Assembly (NCBI RefSeq): GCF_001591365.1
Contig: NZ_BCUT01000001.1
Location: 2,046,001 to 2,110,000 of the forward strand
Direction of reading: 5' to 3'
Source of the DNA: Variovorax paradoxus NBRC 15149
GTDB taxonomy: Bacteria > Pseudomonadota > Gammaproteobacteria > Burkholderiales > Burkholderiaceae_C
Length of the DNA stretch: 64,000 nucleotides
Below the pieces are notes generated by a model that had not been told where the DNA came from, ran no database searches, and was given only the letters and a program-made list of their open reading frames with translations. Positions 25,601 through 32,448 of the stretch are shown one piece after another; the first letter of the stretch is position 1; every line of letters begins with the position of its first letter. Position numbers and translations under genes: made by a program.

Positions 25601-26216
25601 TGTCCTGCGTGGTGTAGCGGCCGGCGGTGTCGATGAGCACGGCCTCGTCGGTGAACCACCAGTCGCAGTTGCGCGTGCCGCCCACGCCGCGGATCGCGCC
25701 GGGGCCGAACTTCTCGGCCAGCGGGAACGAGAGGCCCGAGTTGACCAGCGCCGTGGTCTTGCCCGCGCCCGGCGCGCCGATGAACACGTACCACGGCAGG
25801 TCGTACAGGTAGCTGCCGCCGGAAATGGAGAGCCAGTCGCGCCAGCCGGGTTTCTTGCCCGCGGCATGCAGGCGCATCTGCTTGAGCGTGGCCACGGCTT
25901 CGCTGAAGCGCGTGTCGAGGATCTTCTGTTCGCCGTTGACCGGCGCATCGGCCTTGGCGGCGGGCGCCTTCATGAGGCCGTCGGTCAGGTGCTGGCTCGC
26001 ACGGCGCGCGCGCCAGCGGCGGTAGATCGCGCGCAGCACCACGACGAGCACGATGGCCCCGATCAGCAGCGCGCGTGCGAGCTCGCTTTCGAGCGGCACC
26101 CACGCGCCGATCTTCACCAGCGGGCCGATCCACCAGATCAAGAGCGCAACGATGACCAGCGCCAGCAGCGTCAGCAGCAGCGGGCTGAACAGGAAGCCGA
26201 AGAATTTCTTGATCAT
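22617..26216 (-). CDS. tssM: T6SS inner-membrane protein TssM (IcmF)
   Basis: In this 1199-residue protein, two N-terminal transmembrane helices (about 8-30 and 45-62) are followed by a cytoplasmic NTPase domain with Walker A GAPGAGKTTAL (about 149) and VLIDTAGRYTTQD. A third helix lies at about 455-475 (VAAMTLVTLALLAGWGY), followed by a large periplasmic region ending in the IcmF-C beta-rich domain (RGPSMRLDFKPVEMDAGITQF). TssM forms the trans-periplasmic core with TssL and normally TssJ. The ATG at 26216 overlaps the tssL stop (ATGA), fixing the start; the longer in-frame extension upstream runs inside tssL and is rejected. The Walker A is intact, unlike in some IcmF proteins. Confidence 0.97.
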   Translation of the reverse strand: MIKKFFGFLFSPLLLTLLALVIVALLIWWIGPLVKIGAWVPLESELARALLIGAIVLVVVLRAIYRRWRARRASQHLTDGLMKAPAAKADAPVNGEQKILDTRFSEAVATLKQMRLHAAGKKPGWRDWLSISGGSYLYDLPWYVFIGAPGAGKTTALVNSGLSFPLAEKFGPGAIRGVGGTRNCDWWFTDEAVLIDTAGRYTTQDSHQSEDKSAWEGFLGLLKKARPRRPLNGVFLTVSVADLLSQGPEQRTQLAASIRARLLELDAKLTTRLPVYVLVTKSDLLYGFTDYFDDLGKEQRAQVFGFTLAADENVQAGEKGLSTAFHREFALLHNRVNDGLIARMQRETDGTRRAAIFGFPAQFGSIGSMLSDLLDQVFTGSRFAQPPWVRGVYFTSGTQEGSPIDRVMGSLSRSFGIERAMLAPQKSSGRSYFLTALLREVVFPEQRLAGANVKLERRRHALRVAGVAAMTLVTLALLAGWGYSTLQNLNYLKSVEARVEPARQTLAALPSRVQNLVEVAPVLQGLRNIWKTPDNRQGDEPLSMTLGLYQGDKLDAAAMLTHQRALNDAFLPQIAKRIEDQLRTAQKDNLEYTYEALKSYLMLYQPEHFDAEALKAWITLDWARSLDRGIPEDQRQALEDQLDVLIAQGPPRSPLKMDENLVRSVRAVLASYPLEQRVFSRLKRQRATKDIPAFSIATAAGPSAPLVFERISGKPLTEGVPGMFTYDGYHKRFQNEVTVLTGLLAQEDPWVLGQDRSATDRMRDVAALGALTDRVRRLYLAEYVKVWEALLADVRLIRASGLEKNIEAARILSGVGSPLANFLRAVVKETTLIPADQPKDVVSKATATVASTRKGLEDLFGGDPSKPVASGKRIESIVDDRFEPLRRLVTAAGPNQPAPIDDALKLFNEVYVYLNAVDTAVKGRTSPPPGDVAGKLKSDAGRLPEPVRTMVENLSQSGAAQAQVAERGNLSQDLRPVTDFCNRAIAGRYPFVGSSKRDVLPEDFGQMFGAGGLMDDFFQKRLAALVDTSTKPWRYKPVAERGAVTTQALAQFERAARIKDIFFRGGGRGPSMRLDFKPVEMDAGITQFILDVDGQLVKYAHGPVVPMAVQWPGPKGSNQVRIQVSPPSTIGSSGAAVDGPWALFRTLDDGQLEAGDAPEKFFITFQIGARKTRFEVTTNSVQHPIRLKELREFSCPEGL

Positions 26217-27541
26217 TTCGTCACTCCCGCCGCGGCAGCCACGCGGTCCGGCTCGGACAACAGCACGATGTCGACGCGCCGGTTGCGCGCGCGGTTGGCC
26301 GGTGTGTCGTTGGCGGCCACGGGCTCGGCGTCGGCCTTGCCGTCGGAACGCATGCGCGCCGGCTCCACCAGCGTGGTGAGCGCGCCCTTCACCGCATCGG
26401 CGCGCGCGGCCGACAGGTGCCAGTTGGAGGGATAGCGCAGCGAGCGGATCGGCTGGTTGTCGGAGTGGCCGGTGATCAGCACCTCGCCCTTCACCTCGGC
26501 CAGCGCCTGCCCGATGCGGCGCAGCACCGGCAGCGAGGCCGCCATGGGCTCGGCGCTGCCGGAGCCGAAGAAGGAATCGCCGCGCAGCCGCACCACGCTG
26601 CGGTCGGCCTCGTCGGTCACGGTGACCAGGCCCTGCTTGATCTCGGGCTCCAGAAAGCGCGCGAGCCGCGGCGACTTGGCCGGCGCGGCGGGCGGCGCGA
26701 TCTGGATGTTGGGCACGCGCAGGCCCGACACCGCGGCATAGGTGGTGTCGGAGCGGTAGTTGAGCGTGAGCCGCAGGCCGAACCAGGCCAGCGCGAGCAG
26801 CAGCGCGAAGCCGGCCGCGAACACCCACAGCGGCAGCGATTCGCGCAGCCGCACCGTGCCCGCGCCCTGCCCGCGCCAGTGCGGCGAAAGCTCGGCCTCG
26901 AGCGGCGGGCGGTCCTTGGCGATCAGGTCGGCCAGGCGCTGGCGCACCGAATCGAGCTGCGCGCGGCCGTTGTCGACCACGCGGTAGCGGCCTTCGAAGC
27001 CGAGCGCGAGCACGCTGTAGATCAGCTCCAGCAGCTGGCGATGGGTGGGCACGTCCTGCGCGAGCTTGGCGAGCAGCTGGAACACCTTCTCACCACCCCA
27101 GGTCTCGTTGTGGAACTGCACCAGCAGGCTCTGCTTGTTCCACCCGGCCTGCACGCCCCAGGGCGTGTTGGCCACGGCTTCATCCAGCGCGGTGCACAGC
27201 ACGTAGCGCGCGGCCAGCACCGATTCGTTGCTGGCGCCGGCGCGGCGCGCGGCGGCGTCGAACTGGTTCACCGCGTCGGCGGTGGAGGCACGCAGGGCCG
27301 GCACGTTGGGCGGCTGCACCAGGTTGCGCAGCTTTCCGATCAGCACCAGCAGCTTGCCCGCGGCCGAGACCAGCGGATTGAGCAGGCCGATCTCGCCGAC
27401 GTCGACGGCCGGCGTCGGATCAGCGCCGCCGAAGAACGGTGCGGGAGCCGGCGCGGGCGGCGTGCCGGCCGGCGTGCGCGGCTTGGGCTTGATGACCGTG
27501 CGCTCCGACTCGAAGGCGGCGAAGGGATCGGGTGTTGTCAT
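26213..27541 (-). CDS. tssL: T6SS inner-membrane protein TssL with OmpA-like peptidoglycan-binding domain
   Basis: In this 442-residue protein, a Pro-rich N terminus is followed by the DotU/IcmH domain (about 60-225, including YVLCTALDEAVANTPWG). One transmembrane helix lies at about 234-257 (LPLWVFAAGFALLLALAWF), and a periplasmic OmpA-C-like domain at about 310-435 carries ITGHSDNQPIRS and ANRARNRRVDIVL. This is an extended TssL that carries its own wall anchor. That anchor could compensate in part for the absence of a visible tssJ. The stop overlaps tssM (ATGA); tssK lies 32 bases upstream. Confidence 0.97.
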   Translation of the reverse strand: MTTPDPFAAFESERTVIKPKPRTPAGTPPAPAPAPFFGGADPTPAVDVGEIGLLNPLVSAAGKLLVLIGKLRNLVQPPNVPALRASTADAVNQFDAAARRAGASNESVLAARYVLCTALDEAVANTPWGVQAGWNKQSLLVQFHNETWGGEKVFQLLAKLAQDVPTHRQLLELIYSVLALGFEGRYRVVDNGRAQLDSVRQRLADLIAKDRPPLEAELSPHWRGQGAGTVRLRESLPLWVFAAGFALLLALAWFGLRLTLNYRSDTTYAAVSGLRVPNIQIAPPAAPAKSPRLARFLEPEIKQGLVTVTDEADRSVVRLRGDSFFGSGSAEPMAASLPVLRRIGQALAEVKGEVLITGHSDNQPIRSLRYPSNWHLSAARADAVKGALTTLVEPARMRSDGKADAEPVAANDTPANRARNRRVDIVLLSEPDRVAAAAGVTK

Positions 27542-27573
27542 GATGGTGTTCCGTTTCCGTCAGCCCGATGCGG

Positions 27574-28905
27574 CTAGGAACGAATGGCCCAGAACGCGAG
27601 GTCGAGGCCGGGGAAGTCGCCCGCGATGTGCATCGCGATGCCGCCCGATTGCTCCAGCTGGCGCCACAGGTCGCTGTTGCGCGTTTCGAGCTCGAAGTAG
27701 TTGGCGCCGGTGTGGAAGGGAATCTGCCGCGGTGCCACCGGCATCGGCGTGAGCGTGACGCCCGGCAGCGCCAGGTTGACGAGGTCGCGGATGCGCTCGA
27801 CCGGGCCGATCTTGACCTGCGTGGGAAAGCGCGCGCGCAGCGCCTCGCTCGGCATGCTGGCATTCACCGCGAGCACGAAGGTCGCCTTGCGCTGCAGCTC
27901 CACGTCGGTCACCACCGCCACGCGCACGCCGTGCTTGCGGTCGTGCAGGTCGATGCGGATGGCCGACTGCTCCAGCACCATCGAGAGGCTGCGCCGCAGG
28001 TCGTCCATCAGCGGGCGGAAGCTCAGCGCCAGGTCGTCGTGGACGTAGGGGCCGAAGCGCGTGACGCGGCGCGAATCGCGAAAGCTCGCCAGGTCGCCGG
28101 CCAGCCCGAGCGCGTGCTCGAAGAAGTGCTGCGGGTGCAGCATGGCGCTTTGGGCCAGGTGCGCGAAGACCGCCTCGTTGCGGTTGACGGCCTGCAGCAG
28201 CATGAAGTCGGCGATCTCGGCCACGCCGCCGGTGCCGCCCTGCGTCATGCGGCCGGCCAGCGCCTCGCCGCGCTGGCGCAAGAGGCCCAGCAGCTCGTCG
28301 AGCCAGGAACGGATCACGGCATGGCCCGCCACGTCCAAGAGCGGCGGCAGCATCGCGCGGTCGAGCTGCACCTGGTTGTCGACGCGGCGCTCCAGCACGC
28401 GCGCCACGCCCAGCGTGGTCCAGGCGTCGGTGGCTTCGCTGGCGCGCATCAGGCGCGTGTGGAGCTGGCCCAGCTGCAGCACGGCGGTGCGCTCGCCCGC
28501 GGTGTTGGAGTCGGGCACCTCGGACTCGAGCACGCGGTGGCGCACCAGCTCTTCATAGTCTTCGGCATCGGCCTCGCGGGCACCGGCGCGGCGCAGCGGC
28601 AGCGCCAGCACCACGGCCTCGTCGCGCATGGCGGGCGGAATGTCGATGGGCTCGGGCAGCGGATCGACCGCCGGCATGTCGAACACCGTGCCGTCGCCGA
28701 ACAGGCCCACCGCCCGCACCAGCGCGAGCTTGCCCAGCGTGAGCGCGGCCTGGTCGATCTCGATCTCCGCGAATCCCCAGGCATAAGGCGTGGTGGAACG
28801 CAGCAGCACATGCCTCGCATGGTCGGCATGACGCTCGCTTTGCTGCAGGTGCTGGGGCTGCAGCAGCATCCCCTCGCTCCAGACCACTTTTGTTCGCCAA
28901 CTCAT
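27574..28905 (-). CDS. tssK: T6SS baseplate-membrane connector TssK
   Basis: This 443-residue protein begins MSWRTKVVWSEGMLLQPQHLQQ, the near-invariant TssK N terminus, and ends with an IPFHTGANYFELE segment and a typical C-terminal head (SGGIAMHIAGDFPGLDLAFW). TssK trimers link the TssEFG wedges to the TssLM membrane complex. A GTG two codons upstream is possible, but the ATG at 28905 gives the usual start. It is the first recognisable T6SS gene here. The 197-base gap upstream, free of genes, is the likely promoter region, but I could not identify convincing promoter boxes. Confidence 0.96.
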   Translation of the reverse strand: MSWRTKVVWSEGMLLQPQHLQQSERHADHARHVLLRSTTPYAWGFAEIEIDQAALTLGKLALVRAVGLFGDGTVFDMPAVDPLPEPIDIPPAMRDEAVVLALPLRRAGAREADAEDYEELVRHRVLESEVPDSNTAGERTAVLQLGQLHTRLMRASEATDAWTTLGVARVLERRVDNQVQLDRAMLPPLLDVAGHAVIRSWLDELLGLLRQRGEALAGRMTQGGTGGVAEIADFMLLQAVNRNEAVFAHLAQSAMLHPQHFFEHALGLAGDLASFRDSRRVTRFGPYVHDDLALSFRPLMDDLRRSLSMVLEQSAIRIDLHDRKHGVRVAVVTDVELQRKATFVLAVNASMPSEALRARFPTQVKIGPVERIRDLVNLALPGVTLTPMPVAPRQIPFHTGANYFELETRNSDLWRQLEQSGGIAMHIAGDFPGLDLAFWAIRS

Positions 28906-29102
28906 CCGCACTCCGTCAACGGCAAGGGCTGCCTGAAAGAAACACGAAGTTTCCGGCGCGCGCCGCGGCGGGCAAATCCGCCTAACGGCCTAGATGCGGG
29001 GTTTTGGAGCTACGGCGAAGGGAGTAGATGCCTCGATGGCGGTGCGGCAAATGTCCCGCCGGTTGTCTACCGGCAAAAGGAACGGACGGCTCCGGGCGGG
29101 CG

Positions 29103-29411
29103 TTACAGGCCGTAGATCGCGACGATGGCCCAGAAGGTCAGCCAAAGGGCTCCTGCGCCCAGCGCAAGCATCGCGGCGACGAACGCCACGAAGTACCCGA
29201 TGCGGCGCGGGAGTTCGGGCGCGGCCGGAACGCATCTCGCGTAGATCAAGGCGGCCCAAAGCAAAAGCGCAATCGCTCCGGCCGCCACGGCGCTCCCCGA
29301 CATCGCCAGGATCCGATGCTGCTCCAGGAAGCGCAGGCCGACGCTGAGCAAAGGCATCGCCAAGGTCCAGGCCAGCATGTTCAGCGGCAGCCACCACCAC
29401 CGCGTTTTCAT
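29103..29411 (-). CDS. Small integral membrane protein (possible immunity partner)
   Basis: The 102-residue product begins MKTRWWWLPLNMLAWTLAMPL. Three hydrophobic stretches are visible (about 5-22, 33-52 and 68-98, the last perhaps two helices), so it should span the inner membrane three or four times. I do not recognise a family. The ATG at 29411 overlaps the stop of the preceding gene by four bases (ATGA), so the two are almost certainly expressed as a pair. A 16-codon upstream extension lies inside the preceding gene and is not favoured. The soluble-then-membrane order next to tssK is reminiscent of effector-immunity pairs, but nothing in the sequence proves it. Confidence 0.7.
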   Translation of the reverse strand: MKTRWWWLPLNMLAWTLAMPLLSVGLRFLEQHRILAMSGSAVAAGAIALLLWAALIYARCVPAAPELPRRIGYFVAFVAAMLALGAGALWLTFWAIVAIYGL

Positions 29412-29953
29412 CGGATCGCCTCGCCCTTGTAGTAATGCGCCGGCATGGGGCTCTCCCAACCTGGCGTCAAATATCCAGGTACGGACACCAAGGGCACGTA
29501 GCCCGTCACGCTCTTGAGCAAGCCTGCAACATAGGAGCTGCTGTTGTACTCGCCGGGACGCATGCGCGAGCCGAGGATGTTCTTCGGCGCCGAGTACGGA
29601 GAAACGTAGCTCGCGAACTTCTGAGAGTTGACGACGAGCTGGCGTGCGAACTCCTGTCGACTCATGCCCTGCGGGGGATTCAGAGGAATCTGGGTCCGCA
29701 CCTCGCCGGGAAGCGAGTTCATGTATCGGTTCGATCGGATCAAGCCAAAATTTCGCCTACCCGCTTCAAAGAAGGTCGGCTGACCATCGATCACGGTGAT
29801 GCCGCTGTAGGCGTCGTCGATGACGATCGAAAAATGCAGATCGGGCGTGGGCCAGGTGACATAGCCCACAGGATCTGCAGCGATGCGCCCGTACAGAGTG
29901 ATGTTGGGCTCCGAATGCTGCGCACGCGCAGCCGAATTCATGTTCGACGGCAT
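29408..29953 (-). CDS. Hypothetical soluble protein (possible T6SS effector)
   Basis: This 181-residue protein has no signal peptide or membrane segment. A central HFSIVIDDAYSG strand with a His and a downstream GEYNSSSYVAGLL motif recall the His plus N-x-x-F/Y layout of NlpC/P60- or papain-like domains, but there is no Cys at the expected place, so catalytic function is doubtful. Base composition is noticeably lower in GC than the flanking T6SS genes. ATG 29953 is taken; an alternative ATG lies four codons in (MNSAARAQ). It overlaps the small membrane-protein gene (ATGA). I cannot assign a function. Confidence 0.7.
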   Translation of the reverse strand: MPSNMNSAARAQHSEPNITLYGRIAADPVGYVTWPTPDLHFSIVIDDAYSGITVIDGQPTFFEAGRRNFGLIRSNRYMNSLPGEVRTQIPLNPPQGMSRQEFARQLVVNSQKFASYVSPYSAPKNILGSRMRPGEYNSSSYVAGLLKSVTGYVPLVSVPGYLTPGWESPMPAHYYKGEAIR

Positions 29954-30112
29954 TTGTTCTCTCCCTTGATTGACCGGTTGCCTTGGCAGGCCCGAACCAT
30001 GATATCGGCTCGGACAGGTGCCGCCGGTTGGCCAGGGTTCCCGCTTGGGGTCAGGGTCCGGGCTGTGGAGCGCACCCGCAGGGCTCGGCCTTGCGATGCC
30101 AGCTGCAGATGC

Positions 30113-31159
30113 TCAGCGCGGGGCCGCGCTCAGGGCCTCGACCTGTTCCCGGTAGTTCTTCTCGATGCGCTGCAGGCGCTTCTCGCGCGCGGCGTCGTTG
30201 ACCCAGGCGGCGGCCATGGCGCTTTGCTTGCCGAGCTGGTATTCGAGCATGGCCTCGGCCAGCAGCGCGCTGTCGTCGGCGGGGGCATAGCCGTAGGCCG
30301 CGCGCAGCGTCTTCAGCACCTCGCGCTCGGCATCGGCGCCGGGGCCCTTGCCCTGGCCGTAGCCCACCAGGAAGGCCTGCAGCCGGGCCTGGAACTCGGG
30401 CGGATAGCTGCGCCGCACCACCATCTGCGCACCGGGCGGCGGCTCGGACTCCCACACGATGTGCAGCCGCGCGGCCTCCACCGGGAACTGTTCCCTGAAG
30501 CGCTCGAAGTCGGTGGTGTTGTTGGTGGCCACGTCGGCATCGCCGTTGGCCACGGCCAGCGCGGTGGCCTGGTGGGTGCCGACGATCTCGCCGCGAAAGC
30601 GCGTTTCCATCGCGATCCCGCGCGGCAGGAACAACTGGCTCTGCGGAATGAGGAAGCCGGTCACGGAGCGGCTGTCGCCGCGCGCGAGCCGCCAGCGCTC
30701 GGGCTCGGCGAGCACGGCCTCCAGCGTGCTGGGCAGGCCGGCCTTGCGCGTCAGCAGCACGGCGCGGTGGGTCGGCATGCCGGGCCGGCGCGCGATCTGC
30801 GCCACCACCTTCATGCGCCGCTGCATCACGGCGTCGAGCGCCATCTTGGCCGAGAGAAAGGCCATGTCGATCTCGTCGCGCTGGATGGCGCGGTCGAGCT
30901 CCTCGTACGATGCCACCGAGTAGGCGCTCACGGGCACGCCCATGGCCTGGCTCAGGCCGGCCAGCAGCGGCGTCCACAGGGCGCGCGATTCGACCGCGCC
31001 GCCCAGCGGCAGCACGCCGAAGCGGATCGACTTGACCGGCGCAGCAGCCGCCTTGTCCGCCGTGGCGGCACCGCCCTGCGCCAGGCAGGCCGCGGCAACG
31101 GCCAAGAGCGCGAGCGCCGCGGCAACCGAACGCAGGAGACGCAGCATGGACATGGACAT
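30113..31159 (-). CDS. PhnD-type periplasmic substrate-binding protein, copy 2
   Basis: The 348-residue product has signal peptide MSMSMLRLLRSVAAALALLAVAAACLAQ followed by a periplasmic-binding fold of the phosphate/phosphonate PhnD-like family. The visible motifs are FGVLPLGGAVESRALWTPLL, DEIDMAFLSAKMALDAVMQR and ALAVANGDADVATNNTTDFERF. It is about 60% identical by eye to the upstream neighbour, so the two are tandem duplicates. No permease or ATPase gene is nearby. The divergent hybrid kinase suggests both feed a sensory pathway. ATG 31159 is chosen because it gives a proper signal peptide and falls 14 bases after the neighbour's stop. Confidence 0.88.
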   Translation of the reverse strand: MSMSMLRLLRSVAAALALLAVAAACLAQGGAATADKAAAAPVKSIRFGVLPLGGAVESRALWTPLLAGLSQAMGVPVSAYSVASYEELDRAIQRDEIDMAFLSAKMALDAVMQRRMKVVAQIARRPGMPTHRAVLLTRKAGLPSTLEAVLAEPERWRLARGDSRSVTGFLIPQSQLFLPRGIAMETRFRGEIVGTHQATALAVANGDADVATNNTTDFERFREQFPVEAARLHIVWESEPPPGAQMVVRRSYPPEFQARLQAFLVGYGQGKGPGADAEREVLKTLRAAYGYAPADDSALLAEAMLEYQLGKQSAMAAAWVNDAAREKRLQRIEKNYREQVEALSAAPR

Positions 31160-31173
31160 GGGCAGGGACCGCG

Positions 31174-32193
31174 TCAGGGAGACAGGTCGCGCAGCACGGC
31201 GGTCTGTTCCGCGTACCCGCTCTCGATGCGCGAGAGCCGCGCCTGCCGCGCCGCATCGTTGACCCACTGCGCGCCCATGGCGTTCTGCCTGGCCAGCTGG
31301 TAGGCCAGCTTGGCGGCAGGCTGCAGCGAGCTGTTGTCCGCCGCCACGAAGCCGGCCAGGTCATGCAGCGACTTGAGCACCACGCGCTCCGCATCGCCCT
31401 TGGGCCCCTTCGCGCGGCCGTAGCCGACCAGGAAGGCCTGCACGCGGCTGCGCAGCTCGGGCGGATATTCGCGCCGCACCACGATCTGCGCATGCGGAAT
31501 GAGTTCCGACTCCCACAGTACCTGCAGCCGCTCGGCCTCGGCCGGAAAGCGCTGCCTGAAGCGCTCGAAGTCGGCGGTGTTGTTGGTGGCCACGTCGGCT
31601 TCGTTGTTGGCCACGGCCAGCGCGGTGGTCTGGTGGGTGCCGACGATCTCGCTCAGGAAGCGCGTCTCCATCGCGATGTGGTTGGGCAGGAACAGCTGCA
31701 GCTGCGGCACGATGAAGCCCGACACCGACTGCCGCTCGCCGCGCGCAAGGCGCCAGCGCTCCGGCTCCGCGAGCAGGCTCTTCATGCTGTTGAACGGCGG
31801 CGCCTTGCGCGCCAGCAGCAGCGCCCGGTAGCCGGGCAGCCCGTCGTGCCGCACCACCTGGGCCACCACCTTCATGCGCCGTTGCGTGACGGCGTCCAGC
31901 GCCATCTTGCCGGACAGGAAGGCCATGTCGACCTCGTCGCGCCGGATCGCCTGGTCGAGCGCTTCGTACGAGTTGACCGACAGCACGCTCACGGGCCTGG
32001 CGATGGCGCGGCTCAATTCGGCCAGCAGCGGGTCCCAGTCGCTGCGCGACTCGAAGGCGCCGCCCAGCGGCAGGATGCCGAAGCGAACCGGTGCATCGGG
32101 CTGCGGCGCAGGCTGCGCAAGGGCCATTTGTGGCAGGCCGGCAAGCAATGCGAGCATGGCGGCCGCTGCGCCGCGGCGCGCCACGCCCATCAT
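31174..32193 (-). CDS. PhnD-type periplasmic substrate-binding protein, copy 1
   Basis: The 339-residue product starts at MMGVARRGAAAAMLALLAGLPQMALAQ, a clear signal peptide. Domain motifs are FGILPLGGAFESRSDWDPLLAEL, DEVDMAFLSGKMALDAVTQRR and AVANNEADVATNNTADFERF. It pairs with the downstream copy and is divergent from the first hybrid kinase, with 255 bases between them. Longer in-frame starts upstream add a basic stretch that would spoil the signal peptide. The ligand is unknown; PhnD relatives bind phosphonate, phosphite and other small anions. Confidence 0.87.
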   Translation of the reverse strand: MMGVARRGAAAAMLALLAGLPQMALAQPAPQPDAPVRFGILPLGGAFESRSDWDPLLAELSRAIARPVSVLSVNSYEALDQAIRRDEVDMAFLSGKMALDAVTQRRMKVVAQVVRHDGLPGYRALLLARKAPPFNSMKSLLAEPERWRLARGERQSVSGFIVPQLQLFLPNHIAMETRFLSEIVGTHQTTALAVANNEADVATNNTADFERFRQRFPAEAERLQVLWESELIPHAQIVVRREYPPELRSRVQAFLVGYGRAKGPKGDAERVVLKSLHDLAGFVAADNSSLQPAAKLAYQLARQNAMGAQWVNDAARQARLSRIESGYAEQTAVLRDLSP

Positions 32194-32448
32194 GGCGGCG
32201 GCGCGCCCGAACCTCGGGCAGCGAGAGGCGCGAAGGGCGTCGGAAGCGCCGGAAGCCTTCCGGGCGCGGCATGGGGAGGCCTGCATTTTTGGAACACGAA
32301 GACATGGGGCCGCTGCGGACCAGCGGGTCTAACATGGGCAACGCGACGCAATTAGATACCAAATACAAGTTAATTTCGTGATGTTTTTCCCATCTTTCGC
32401 TCGCATGGCCGCCCCTCTAAGCTCGACCTTCATGCGCCAAATCCCCCC
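32194..32448. promoter_or_regulatory. Divergent promoter region between the PhnD-type gene and hybrid kinase 1
   Basis: This 255-base divergent gap contains an unusually AT-rich island at about 32350-32385 (caattagataccaaatacaa and following) within otherwise GC-rich DNA. On the minus strand, ggtatctaat offers a plausible -10 for the binding-protein genes. I could not fix -35 boxes or start points. This placement fits joint control of both transcripts. Confidence 0.4.

Noticed and set aside
22386..26435. A 1,349-codon plus-strand frame opposite tssM.
   Set aside because: TssM is unambiguous on the minus strand, and the antisense frame has no recognisable domain.
32286..32368. Longer in-frame starts for the first PhnD-type gene (up to 32286 or beyond).
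   Set aside because: They add a basic, Ser/Arg-rich leader that would bury the signal peptide and extend into the AT-rich divergent promoter region.
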